Shown: one piece after another, positions 22,623 through 34,027 of the stretch
Numbering within the stretch: position 1 is the first letter of the stretch
Layout of the letters: each line of letters opens with the position of its first letter
Assembly (NCBI GenBank): GCA_027422505.1
Contig: JAPQWV010000017.1
Span: 19,965,501 to 20,029,500 of the forward strand
DNA length: 64,000 nt
Source: Craterostigma plantagineum
Lineage: Eukaryota; Streptophyta; Magnoliopsida; Lamiales; Linderniaceae
Direction: 5' to 3'
Notes under the pieces: model-generated
What the model was told of the DNA's origin: nothing
What the model saw: only the letters and a program-made list of their open reading frames with translations
The model's database searches: none
Translations under genes and position numbers: made by a program

Positions 22623-24886
22623 TGTTGGGGTGGGCCCGATTAATCGACGCCGGCCCCCGAACAGCTCAACGTGGCGATAGCGGAAGCGCGTTTTGAACGA
22701 GCGGCGTAGGGTGCCGAATTTTCGATTTTCAACATCTAAATTCGACCTAACGCCCTTCGGCTTCTCCCGAGGGCTCAAGATACTGCCCTGAGCCTCAGGA
22801 GACCACGTCTAATTCGAATTTCCTAAATTCGAATTTATTACAAATTTATTCGAATTAATAATTTCGTTCCAAACTAGTTCGAACAAAGCGGCAGCCGACA
22901 GTGTTTCGACTATTTGGCGACCGAAACGATTTCCGATTGATACCAAATTTTCTAGAATGATTCTACACTTCCCGACGATCGCAACGTGGGGTCTTTCGAA
23001 TCATTCCGATGTCGTTGGTATTTTTCGCAAAACCAAATCAGTGGTTCGAAATATACCGTCGGTGTACGTGAATGCACCTCGGATGGACGTCGCAACACCT
23101 CGTCTGGCTCCCGGGGCTTCCGGGCTAGATTGTCACGCCGGTATGTCCTTGATCGAACCTCCGAGACTGCTCCCGATGGCTAGACGCAGCTCGGTTCGGG
23201 CGTCGGGCTTCGTCGAACGATCCCGTGGCTAGAATTAAGTGGCTTAAGAAGTACCAAGTACACTCTTTCTTACTCTTTAGCTATTAGTTATTGAGAGCAA
23301 AGTGGCCAAGTACTTGGCTTAGAAAAACAACTCACGTTGCATGCTTGTTCTATATATTATTTTTTTTTGCATAAAAAAATCAAGTGAGGTGTCATATCAT
23401 TCATGTAGTAAAAGTCCACTTAGGGTTATTTTATTATTATTCAATAATACTTGTCATGCTCTCAACAAAGCCAAGGGTATGACTCACAAGCCACCTCATC
23501 CAATGTGGCAAGCTAGGAGTTATACACATGTCCAAGACCAAGTCAACATGCAAATATTTCATTTAAGCCCATGAGGTTTCTAATTTCTCAATTTAGTCCC
23601 TCAATTTTAAGTAATAAAATAATTAAATGCAATCTAATTATTTTAATCACAATTGAGCCTCATTTAGTTAATTAATTAAGCACTTAAGACAATCTCAAGT
23701 CCTAATTATTCCCGTGACCGTCACCGGAATTTAACTAAATTATCGACACCTCGTGTCAACTATGCCACTACCTCAACAAATCCCATTCGTTAGGTTCCAG
23801 AGAAAAGCCCGCCGTTTTCGTTCAAGTTCATTACCATTTTTAAGCGCGACTCTCTAGGTCCGTCTCAACTGGCACGGGAGGAATCCGCGAGTCCCGGTAT
23901 TCGCCTAGCCAATCCCGCGGTACCGGACAGATCCCAGTTGAGAACGAATTTTGATCTAATCGAAATTCGGGCGAACCGACTATAGTGTATACATTTAAAT
24001 AACTCTTACGCCTTTCACTTGCGTCCCGGTTAGGTGAGAGCCATGTAAATGTCAAACTCACTAACCTAACACTATGTTATAATCGAGACCCAACCGATTA
24101 TTTAAACTCCGCTCCGTATCTAATACGAGCGAGCTTTCCAAGCTTCGGCCGAAGGCTTTACAATCGTCGTTCTCCAATTACCTCATAGGACGTTAACCTA
24201 TACGAATATAGGCAGTGAATCCCAATAGCAGTCAAAGCCCGGCAATCACCTCCGTAAAGTCAGTTGCGTTTCGTCGCTGGCCCGTGTCCCATTTCCGAAC
24301 ACTTGCGGACCTAACCAACTAGCGACAAACCGAAATCGCGAAAGTAAATCCGTCAGTGACCCTATCGGTCTGAGGCTGCTATAGTCATTCGTTCAATCAT
24401 TGACAACATCCTAGTCATGTGATCAAGACGAATACGAGCCGAATGTCCGATACGCGATCTCTCCGATCACCGATATCTCCATCACGACCCACAACCTCTC
24501 AGGTAATCGGTGACACTACCGATACTATGTGGTCGTCAATGAATAAGTCATATTCGGATATCTAGTCACCCACCTAGAATCCTTAGACTTACGGACTTTT
24601 TATTTAATGCTGAGATAAGGACCATCCGGTGTCTCCTCCCTCGTCCCCACGAGAATCAGACGTCCAACTCAAACATTTGGGTGTTATTTATTTATCGCAC
24701 CGCCAGATGCCAAGCAGACTTTAAATTCGATAAATAAATAATAATGCCTTTATTATAATGAAAATAATATTCACTACTTTATTTTAACAGTATATACAGT
24801 AAAACTGTCTATCGACCCATACATCATTGTGCGCCCTATACTATTCCTAGTCCTCGTATGGCATTCCGAGGGCACACTCCCTAACA
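22623..24886 (-). repeat. 3' LTR of Angela-like element
   Basis: 2264 bp, plus-strand ends TGTTGGGGTG and CCCTAACA. Nearly identical to 29914-32179. Open frames inside it have no protein motif. Confidence 0.92.
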
Positions 24887-24902
24887 GCCTCCCACTTGCA
24901 CT
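24887..24902 (-). other. Polypurine tract of Angela-like element
   Basis: Minus strand agtgcaagtgggaggc directly before the 3' LTR start; the gtgggaggc end is the likely primer. Confidence 0.6.
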
Positions 24903-24921
24903 CGAATGCCATGTGCTGCAC

Positions 24922-25869
24922 CTAATGCCAGTCACAATGGTATCGTAGGCCCATCTTGTCCAGATGCTGTTCCATAACTGCCTGGGACAAGGGCTTCGTA
25001 AGTGGGTCCGCCACGTTTTCCGCGGTGGCGATTTTCTGCACGGCGACCATCCCGTTTTCAACGAACTCACGTAATAGGTGATATTTTATCTCAATATGTT
25101 TGGACTTGCTATGAGATCGTGGTTCCTTTGCCTGCGCGACTGCACCGCTGTTATCGCACCAAAGTGTAAGCGGTCTGTCCGCAACTGGTACCACAGTAAG
25201 TTCCTCCAAGAACTTTTTCATCCAAACAGCTTCTTTAGCTGCCTCTGAGGCTGCTATGTATTCTGCCTCACATGTGGAATCGGCAGTCGTGCTTTGCTTG
25301 GAGCTTCTCCAAGACACTGCCCCACTATTGAGCACGAATACAAAACCTGAAGTAGATTTTCGGTCATCCACGTCCGACTGGAAGTCCGAATCGGTATAAC
25401 CTTCTACTTCTAGTCCCGCTCCTCCATAGACAAGCGTTAAGTCTTTAGTCCATTTAAGGTACTTGAAGATATTCTTAACGGCTGTCCAGTGTCCTTCACC
25501 TGGGTTTGCCTGAAACCGACTAACCACGCTCACAGCGTAGGCAATGTCCGGTCGTGTGCACAACATCGCGTACATCAGACTACCCACTGCAGACGCATAG
25601 GGTATCCCACTCATCCTTCGTCGGTCTTCCTCACTTTGAGGTGACATTGATTTCGACAAATGGATCCCATGTCGCATAGGTAAGAACCCTCTCTTAGAGT
25701 CATCTATTCTGAATTTTTTCAGGATTTTCTCTAAGTAAAGGGCCTGAGATAAGCCGATCGTTCTGTTCGCTCGATCCCTGAACAAGCGAATACCAAGTAT
25801 ATACGTCGCTTCTCCCAGATCTTTCATGGAGAATTCGGTTGAAAGCCATGCTTTCACCGACGAGAGCAT
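24922..25869 (-). pseudogene. copia RT end and RNase H segment
   Basis: Starts MLSSVKAWLSTEFSMKDLG, the normal continuation of GNDIG. It includes YILGIRLFRDRANRTIGLSQ, CTRPDIAYAVSVVSRF, the RNase H motif GYTDSDFQSDVDDRKSTSG and STCEAEYIAASEAAKE, and ends with LTKPLSQAVMEQHLDKMGLRY. The RNase H is complete, and the stop lies about 35 bp before the 3' LTR. Confidence 0.84.
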
Positions 25870-26864
25870 CCGATGTCGTTTCCAATCAAAAGGATATCAT
25901 CCACGTACAATACAAGGAACGACACCATACTCCCACTACTCTTTCTGTAGACACATGGCTCGTCTACGTTTTTCTCGAATCCGAAGTTCCGAACTGCTTC
26001 ATCGAAACGTAGGTTCCAACTACGAGAGGCCTGTTTCAGTCCGTAAATGGACCGATTCAGTTTGCACACTTTGTGAGCATCTGCATGCGACTCAAAACCT
26101 TTTGGCTGTTCCATATAAATCTCCTCCTTGAGGAATCCATTAAGGAACGCCGTTTTGACGTCCATCTGCCAGATTTCATAATCATAGTGCGCAGCTATTG
26201 CGAGCATTATGCGGATAGACTTGATCATGGCTACAGGCGAGAAAGTCTCCTCATAGTCGACTCCCTCTTTTTGGTTATAGCCCTTGGCAACCAACCTGGC
26301 CTTGTATGTCTCAACTTGTCCGTCAGATCCAATCTTTCTCTTGTATATCCATTTACAACCAATTGGTCTAAAACCGCTCGGTAGGTCTACAAGAGTCCAG
26401 ACTTTGTTTGAGTACATTGAGTCTATCTCAGCCCGCATAGCTTCAATCCATCTCGTTGAGTCAACATCGGATATAGCTTGATCGAAAGTAGCGGGATCTT
26501 CTCTTAGAAGTCCCCTAGTCGCAACATAATCGTGTTCAACGTGTGACATGCCATACCGCTCTGGTTGGCGTGGCACCCTTTCAGATCGTCGCAAGACTGC
26601 TTCACTCGGACCATCCAATTCCAAATCCTGTGAGGGCGTTTCGGTCGACTGCTCCTCGAGAGTGACCTCTCGGCCAACGCCACAATCTCGAATGAACTCT
26701 TCCTCGAGAAAATGTGCGTGTAGGCCCACAACGATCCTCTGATCATCGTGAAAGTAGAATAGGTACCCCATTGAGTTTTCAGGGTAACCTATGAAACGAC
26801 CTTTCTGAGACCTAGACTCCATTTGTCTGCCTTCAACTTTTTCACATAGGCCGGGCAACCCCAA
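25854..26864 (-). pseudogene. copia reverse transcriptase segment
   Basis: Continues from integrase through KGRFIGYPENSMGYLFYF, the acidic linker and the RT core (WIEAMRAEIDSMYSNKVW, GCKWIYKRKIGSDGQVE, VKTAFLNGFLKEEIYMEQPKGF, LNRSIYGLKQASRSW) to the catalytic LYVDDILLIGND. One missing base after GNDIG ends the frame. The rest follows one frame over from 25869. Confidence 0.84.
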
Positions 26865-27676
26865 ATCCTAATATGTGATAAGCTGGGTAAACGGCCAGTC
26901 CATATCTCATACGGAATGCCGTTAATAGACTTCGAGGGACACCGGTTTATGGTATAAGCCGCTGTCAAAAGCGCGTATCCCCACAATGACATCGGCAAAT
27001 CTGTATAGCTTAACATAGAACGAACCATATCTAATAAAGTTCGGTTTCTACGTTCGGCCACGCCATTCGACTGTGGCGTACCGGGCGGAGTCATCTGTGA
27101 TAATATACCATTCTCCTTCAAGAACTGGTCAAACTCGATACTCATGTACTCGCCTCCTCGATCCGATCGAATGGTTTTAATGAGTTTCGACGTTTGTTTT
27201 TCCACCAAAGCCTTATACTCCTTGAACCTTTCAAGTGCATCAGCTTTATACCTCATCAGATACACGAGTCCGTAACGACTGTGATCATCCGTGAAGGTAA
27301 TAAAATAGTGGAAGTCACCCCGAGCCTTCACATTGAATGGCCCACAAACGTCCGTGTGAATCAAACCGAGAATTTCCGTGGCTCTATTAAATGTCCCGGT
27401 GAAGGGTGATCGGGTCATTTTACCTTGGAGGCACGACTCACAAGTCGGATAGGGATCTGATCCCAACGGTTTCAAAATCCCGTTTTTCTCTAACTCATGG
27501 ATCTTGCGTTCTCCAGTATGCCATAATCGAAGATGCCACAGGTACCTCGCATTTATTCCTGACTTTCGTTTGTTTGTGACAGTATTCACAGATACGTCGT
27601 TCTGGGTGTTTAAATAGTACAAACCATTAAACAGTGTCGCGTTGCCAACATTTTGTTTCGATACATAATGTGGCAT
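26789..27676 (-). pseudogene. copia integrase segment
   Basis: It contains the pre-integrase zinc pattern (HLRLWHTGERKIHEL then CESCLQGK) and the integrase core: HTDVCGPF, TFTDDHSRYGLVYLM, IRSDRGGEYMS and TPPGTPQSNGVAERRNRTLL. The frame ends after KKLKADKWSLG, where loss of one base (expected Lys-Leu-Glu-Ser-Arg-Ser) throws it out of phase. The next frame picks up at once with SRSQKGRFIGYP. It is probably one mutation or sequencing error from open. Confidence 0.83.
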
Positions 27677-28818
27677 GTATTTTTATTAAAGTTAAATACA
27701 TAACCATTCCTGCTCAAAACAGGAATGGAGACGATGTTCTTAAAACCCCTCGGGAGTACAAGACAATCGTACAAACGCAACACATGCCCAGATAACAAAA
27801 CAAGAGATCTTGATCCGACGTGGCTTTCCGAGAGACTATCCCCGCTTCCCACTCTAACCTCGATCTCTCGCTCCCCAAGCGCTCTACTTGGTCCCAGACC
27901 CTGCGTGGACACACAAATGTGAGTACTAGCTCCTGAATCCAATATCCAGGAAGTAGAGTATACAGATGATGAACAAACTGTTTCTAAAACATTAAGTTCC
28001 TTACCTGACGCAGCCTGCTCACCCTTGAGCTTCGGACAGTCCCGCTTCCAGTGGCCCAGCGCACCGCAATGCAGACACCTATCCGTCGGCTTTACACCGG
28101 TCTGCTTCGATTTCCCAGAAGATTTGTTCTTCTTAGAAACCTTCCCTGTTGGCTTGAGCTTGTTGCCCTTCTTCTTTTTGCCTTTCTGGGGCTTCGAAGA
28201 GGTGGCGACAAGTGCAGTCTGCTTTGCCCTCTTCATCTGACCTTGCGCCGTTGCTAACTGATTCATCAGATCAGGAAGCGTCAGCGTCATGCCGTTCAGA
28301 TGATAGTTCACTACGAACGTATTGAAGGACGGAGGCAGAGACTGCAAGATGAGATCGTTTTGTAATTCCCGATCAAATCGGAAATTGAGAGTCTCCAATC
28401 TCTCGATCATGGTGATCATGTTCATAACATGTTCGCCAACGTTCTCACCCTCAGACATCCTCGATCTGAAGAGCTGCGACGAAGCCGCATAGCGAGCTGT
28501 CCTAGACGTCTCACCGTAAAGCTCTTTCAGATGCTGAACCATCGCTCGAGCGTCAGCCATACCCTCATGACTACGCTGCAGCGTGTTACTCATCGATCCG
28601 AGGACATGTGCCTTTACGAGCTCGTCGCGCAGTCGCTTGTCATAAGCGGCACGAGCCTGCTCGGTTGCCCGCGCCCCTGGAGCCGGCGGCAACTCGGAGT
28701 CAAGGATATACACTAGGTTCTCAATCTGAAGGAAAATCCTCAGGTTGCGAAGCCAGTCTGAATGGTTTGACCCAGTCAACCTATTCTCCTTGAGCAGTAT
28801 GTTTAAAGCGGTAGACAT
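27612..28818 (-). CDS. copia gag-protease, intact frame of 402 aa
   Basis: The start at 28818 gives MSTALNILLKENRLTG, a typical copia gag beginning. The UBN2-type capsid region spans about residues 15-200 (LYGETSRTARYAASSQLF, LPPSFNTFVVNYHLNGM). A Lys-rich linker follows, then a CCHC knuckle (CLHCGALGHWKRDC), then the protease motif SWILDSGASTHIC near residue 293. The frame ends at 27612; the polyprotein continues one frame over from about 27650 (GNATLFNGLYYLN), so a one-base gap separates protease from integrase. Unlike the older elements here, the frame is otherwise clean. Confidence 0.87.
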
Positions 28819-29900
28819 AACTTACACTGAGAGAAAATGCTGCAGAAAATAAAAGGCCTATTAAGTTGATTGTATAGATCATCAAACGCGAACAAGGACT
28901 TCTATTTCGTTTGACTCCCACTATCTTTTCACAAACTCCATTTTCTCCCATTGGATGTTTTGGAAGTTTCGTTGATAACTTCGATAGTGGAGTTGATGTC
29001 CCCGTGGGCGGATGCAAACCTCAACCTCTGTCGTTTTATTGGTTTGCAGCGGCCCACGAAGTCGTGCTCCGCACGAATCCGACCTCGTCGAATGTCTCAA
29101 CTATCTTTGTCTCAGTCAGGGACCCCCGCTGGTAAATCCGGAACAAGGCGGTATGACTGTCTAAGTGCGACCTATCAACTTTGCTCAAAACCGCACACTT
29201 GAACCGTACGTTTTACCGCACAGTGTGGTCTTGGCGAGCGGCGCTAACGCACACGAGCAAATCGAAACGAACACAAATGCAAGGCGCCGGCATACCCGGA
29301 ACAAACCTTGCATTTAGGTTTCGTAACAACTTAACCCGAGCTTGATAGAAGACAGGGCATCCAATCCCTTTACTCACTTAGTATTTTATGGGAGTTGTAT
29401 TCTCATAGCAAATAAAATTAAGCACGAGCACATAAATGCGTTAATTAAATTCCTAACCCTAGGAAAGCAATTTAAATGGACAAATGCGCGGGCTATTTCT
29501 AAACTGGTCCTATTACATGGGTCGTAAAACGACCGGGTCTTTGATCTCCAAACGTCGACTCGTCGTCACGCGGGTCGTCGAACCCTTCAATCTCGCCTTG
29601 CGTCGAACGGCCTCCATTTTTCTAACTTATCTAATAAAGCGAAAAAATACAACACGGGGGGAATTATTTCCCGAACAACCCGTAATCCATGTACATACCG
29701 GGGGGCAGCAAACGGCCCTTAAACAAATAACCCGGTTACAACCTAAGCCCGCGTAAATGTCCCACATAAACATGCAACACAGAATTTTGACGCCGGGTGC
29801 CCGACCGACGTCACGAGCGACGATAGTCTCCAAACTACGTCGACCGTTCGTTCGCCACATCGGCTTTCGAGGCCTTCGGTCGAACCATGCATGAGCCATA
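28819..29900 (-). other. Untranslated leader of Angela-like element
   Basis: About 1.08 kb between PBS and the gag start, without a coherent ORF. Long leaders are usual in this type of element. Confidence 0.6.
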
Positions 29901-29912
29901 GCTCTGATACCA
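29901..29912 (-). other. Primer-binding site of Angela-like element
   Basis: Minus strand tggtatcagagc, one base inside the 5' LTR. Matches initiator tRNA-Met. Confidence 0.87.
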
Positions 29913-29913
29913 C

Positions 29914-32179
29914 TGTTGGGGTGGGCCCGATTAATCGACGCCGGCCCCCGAACAGCTCAACGTGGCGATAGCGGAAGCGCGTTTTGAACCGAGCGGCGTA
30001 GGGTGCCGAATTTTCGATTTTCAACATCTAAATTCGACCTAACGCCCTTCGGCTTCTCCCGAGGGCTCAAGATACTGCCCTGAGCCTCAGGAGACCACGT
30101 CTAATTCGAATTTCCTAAATTCGAATTTATTACAAATTTATTCGAATTAATAATTTCGTTCCAAACTAGTTCGAACAAAGCGGCAGCCGACAGTGTTTCG
30201 ACTATTTGGCGACCGAAACGATTTCCAATTGATACCAAATTTTCCAGAATGATTCTACACTTCCCGACGATCGCAACGTGGGGTCTTTCGAATCATTCCG
30301 ATGTCGTTTGGTATTTTTCGCAAAACCAAATCAGTGGTTCGAAATATACCGTCGGTGTACGTGAATGCACCTCGGATGGACGTCGCAACACCTCGTCTGG
30401 CTCCCGGGGCTTCCGGGCTAGATTGTCACGCCGGTATGTCCTTGATCGAACCTCCGAGACTGCTCCCGATGGCTAGACGCAGCTCGGTTCGGGCGTCGGG
30501 CTTCGTCGAACGATCCCGTGGCTAGAATTAAGTGGCTTAAGAAGTACCAAGTACACTCTTTCTTACTCTTTAGCTATTAGTTATTGAGAGCAAAGTGGCC
30601 AAGTACTTGGCTTAGAAAAACAACTCACGTTGCATGCTTGTTCTATATATTATTTTTTTTGCATAAAAAAATCAAGTGAGGTGTCATATCATTCATGTAG
30701 TAAAAGTCCACTTAGGGTTATTTTATTATTATTCAATAATACTTGTCATGCTCTCAACAAAGCCAAGGGTATGACTCACAAGCCACCTCATCCAATGTGG
30801 CAAGCTAGGAATTATATACATGTCCAAGACCAAGTCAACATGCAAATATTTCATTTAAGCCCATGAGGTTTCTAATTTCTCAATTTAGTCCCTCAATTTT
30901 AAGTAATAAAATAATTAAATGCAATCTAATTATTTTAATCACAATTGAGCCTCATTTAGTTAATTAATTAAGCACTTAAGACAATCTCAAGTCCTAATTA
31001 TTCCCGTGACCGTCACCGGAATTTAACTAAATTATCGACACCTCGTGTCAACTATGCCACTACCTCAACAAATCCCATTCGTTAGGTTCCAGAGAAAAGC
31101 CCGCCGTTTTCGTTCAAGTTCATTACCATTTTTAAGCGCGACTCTCTAGGTCCGTCTCAACTGGCATGGGAGGAATCCGCGAGTCCCGGTATTCGCCTAG
31201 CCAATCCCGCGGTACCGGACAGATCCCAGTTGAGAACGAATTTTGATCTAATCGAAATTCGGGCGAACCGACTATAGTGTATACATTTAAATAACTCTTA
31301 CGCCTTTCACTTGCGTCCCGGTTAGGTGAGAGCCATGTAAATGTCAAACTCACTAACCTAACACTATGTTATAATCGAGACCCAACCGATTATTTAAACT
31401 CCGCTCCGTATCTAATACGAGCGAGCTTTCCAAGCTTCGGCCGAAGGCTTTACAATCGTCATTCTCCAATTACCTCATAGGACGTTAACCTATACGAATA
31501 TAGGCAGTGAATCCCAATAGCAGTCAAAGCCCGGCAATCACCTCCGTAAAGTCAGTTGCGTTTCGTCGCTGGCCCGTGTCCCATTTCCGAACACTTGCGG
31601 ACCTAGCCAACTAGCGACAAACCGAAATCGCGAAAGTAAATCCGTCAGTGACCCTATCGGTCTGAGGCTGCTATAGTCATTCGTTCAATCATTGACAACA
31701 TCCTAGTCATGTGATCAAGACGAATACGAGCCGAATGTCCGAATACGCGATCTCTCCGATCACCGATATCTCCATCACGACCCACAACCTCTCAGGTAAT
31801 CGGTGACACTACCGATACTATGTGGTCGTCAATGAATAAGTCATATTCGGATATCTAGTCACCCACCTAGAATCCTTAGACTTACGGACTTTTTATTTAA
31901 TGCTGAGATAAGGACCATCCGGTGTCTCCTCCCTCGTCCCCACGAGAATCAGACGTCCAACTCAAACATTTGGGTGTTATTTATTTATCGCACCGCCAGA
32001 TGCCAAGCAGACTTTAAATTCGATAAATAAATAATAATGCCTTTATTATAATGAAAATAATATTCACTACTTTATTTTAACAGTATATACAGTAAAACTG
32101 TCTATCGACCCATACATCATTGTGCGCCCTATACTATTCCTAGTCCTCGTATGGCATTCCGAGGGCACACTCCCTAACA
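29914..32179 (-). repeat. 5' LTR of Angela-like element
   Basis: 2266 bp, followed on the left by the PBS. Differences from the 3' LTR include ttccaattg for ttccgattg, gtcgtttgg for gtcgttgg and ctagccaac for ctaaccaac. Confidence 0.92.
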
Positions 32180-32184
32180 AGGCC

Positions 32185-32379
32185 AACGCCCAGTTTCGCG
32201 AGGAGATCACGGCTGAGCGACGAATGCTGCGCCGCCTTGTCTCCCACTCCGAAGGCAGCTCCGTCCCGCGCCCCAAAGTGCTCGAGCCCGAAATTTACAA
32301 CGGCGCGCGCGAGGCCAAGGAGCTCGGCAATTTCCTCAACGACATGGATGAATATTATGAGGCAGCCCATGTGGCAATT
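32185..32379 (+). pseudogene. gypsy gag fragment, copy 1
   Basis: Plus-strand gag resumes right of the Angela-like insertion: QFREEITAE, KVLEPEIYNGAREAKELG, FLNDMDEYYEAAHVA. It stops at 32379, where the sequence no longer matches copies 2 and 3 (which continue ESEQVVCARYLTDDAKLWW). Its direction is opposite to the integrase of the same copy at 20678-22622. Confidence 0.75.
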
Positions 32380-34027
32380 TCCTCCAACAATCTCCTCCTT
32401 TGTATTCAATTTCCAATATAGCGCGGGTTGTCTTCGTCTTGCAAGTGGAAAGAGTCCTCGAGTCTTCGAAATATTCTCTTTATAATGTCTTCAAGCTCAC
32501 TTGGTCTTCTAGGCATCGGCTTTTTCTTCGAATCTTCTTTTGAAGTTCTTCTCCGATGCCGTAAGATGTACGAAGTTCTTGCCGGATTTTGGAAAATCTG
32601 CGTTCCATATCTCCCGTTGAAAGCACACGAAACTCGAAACTCCCCCTATTTGGGTCAACCTTTTGTTGAGATCGGAGAGTCCGATGTGAGGTTTGGAGAG
32701 GTAGACACGGTTGGCAACTTCGTCGTTGATGCAGTGGACACAGTTGGCAACTTTGGTCCTTGATGCAGTGGACACAGTTGGCAACTTCAGTCCTTGTGAT
32801 GCTTGAGTCACGTGTCGTTCTGTCCTCAGTCCTTGCTTCTTCTTCCGGAAGCAGGGGCATGAGAGAGTCGAGGAGGGGGCTCGGGATTTAGCCATCTTCT
32901 CCGTTTCGCCAGATTCGTCTTCTCCGAATGGAAATTGTCTGGTTCGGCCTCGAAGAAGCGTCTCTAGTTCCATAAGAAGGCAGGCCGTCTCTTTCTCTGA
33001 TTTTGATTTTTTTTAAGTTGTACCGAGCTTCCTTTGAATGTGGCATTGTGAGAGAGCCCGGTTTCAAAATGGTAAGCACGGCGGAATTTGGTGGATTGAC
33101 CGACTTGTTTTTCATTTGCTAAATCTTCAAGGGTAAGCTTCGGGGAAGTGGTTGGAGGATCTTCTTGAAATGCATCCACTTCATATACCTGAAAATCATT
33201 AAAAAGCTCCCCCGAGGATTTAGTCTTTTTTTTTATTTTTTAAATTCAAGGAGAGTTCATGTTTCTAAAGTACACTCTAAAAGCGTAAACATGAATTATA
33301 ACAGTACAATTACTCCTCTTTAAATTCATATTACTCCCCCTCAATTCATGCTCAGCGGAAACATATAATGGAGTAATTTCAAAATAATGGAGTAGTTTTT
33401 CATTCTCCCCCTTAATTCATGTTTTCACTTACTAAGAATCATGACTCCCCCTCAAATAGTGCTCATATAGTGTTTAACAATTTCGCAAAGATATACATAC
33501 TCACTAAGATATGCATATGAGAATTTAACACATATGACACGTGTAGCAACGCATATAATAATTTCAGCATGTATGCATGAACTCCTAAGCATGCATATGA
33601 AAATTTGCGTACCCATATAAGCAAAAAATATTTCGCTTTTAGAAAAGTCTGTGCCAATGCATGTGCAAATGCATTTGAAAATGTGCGAAATCTTCATGCA
33701 TAAAAAAAATGCAAAGTGAAAAATAATTGCAAAACACAAGAAAAAAATGCATGAAAAATATAAAAACTATGCAAAGAAAAATAAAAGTAAAGAAAAATTT
33801 GAAACAAGACTATACGATTTTTATATTTATTTTTATTTTTATTTTTTTTAAAAAATTTTTCCCTTTTTTTTGTTTTGGGGTCAGATTACGTTACTTTGAT
33901 CATGTCCACGCAAAAATTTCACATGACACATAGAATAATAATTCGCCGTCAAGTCATGTCGTCAAACTAAAGTCCCAAGTTCATAGAGTGATCCATTTCG
34001 ACAACTCTCACGAGGTTCGCTCTACCG
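32380..34027. other. Unclassified retroelement-derived sequence
   Basis: After the gag break, the minus strand shows a purine tract (aaaggaggagattgttgg) like a copia polypurine tract and LTR start. 33300-33460 has several minus-strand gaggggga tracts, as seen at copia 3' ends. Minus-strand frames at 32480-32973 lack family motifs. This may be the left (3') part of copia element C, which copy B lacks. The simple AT-rich part at 33730-33870 is uninformative. Confidence 0.4.
32704..32802. repeat. Three-copy minisatellite, about 34-bp period
   Basis: Three tandem units each begin gacacagttggcaactt (the first has gacacgg) and continue to gatgcagtg. Confidence 0.7.

Larger units (their letters stand above)
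22623..32179 (-). mobile_element. Young Angela-like Ty1/copia element
   Basis: 9557 bp with LTRs of about 2265 bp and a 5-bp target duplication aggcc (22618-22622, 32180-32184). It reads on the minus strand: 5' LTR, PBS, leader of about 1.1 kb, gag, protease, integrase, RT, RNase H, polypurine tract, 3' LTR. All domains are present, and the LTRs differ by only about seven substitutions that I could spot. The large LTRs and the gag (LTGSNHSDWLRNLRIFL) suggest the Angela group. Three single-base frameshifts split the polyprotein. Confidence 0.92.
19557..32379. mobile_element. Rearranged Ty3/gypsy chromovirus, copy 1 (split by copia)
   Basis: From left: minus-strand 3' LTR, polypurine tract, chromodomain, integrase and the RNase H/integrase linker, then a switch to plus-strand gag at about 22620 (after removing the later copia insertion), ending abruptly in gag at 32379. 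A solo copia LTR (21064-21425) sits between integrase and chromodomain. The arrangement of minus-strand pol against plus-strand gag is the same as in copies 2 and 3. Confidence 0.78.

Noticed and set aside
22957..24061. ORFs inside the Angela-like LTR and their twins at 30249-31353
   Set aside because: They are present only because both LTRs are identical. No protein motif is seen.
33452..33933. AT-rich ORFs on both strands
   Set aside because: Low-complexity sequence; no codon pattern, splice sites or motifs.
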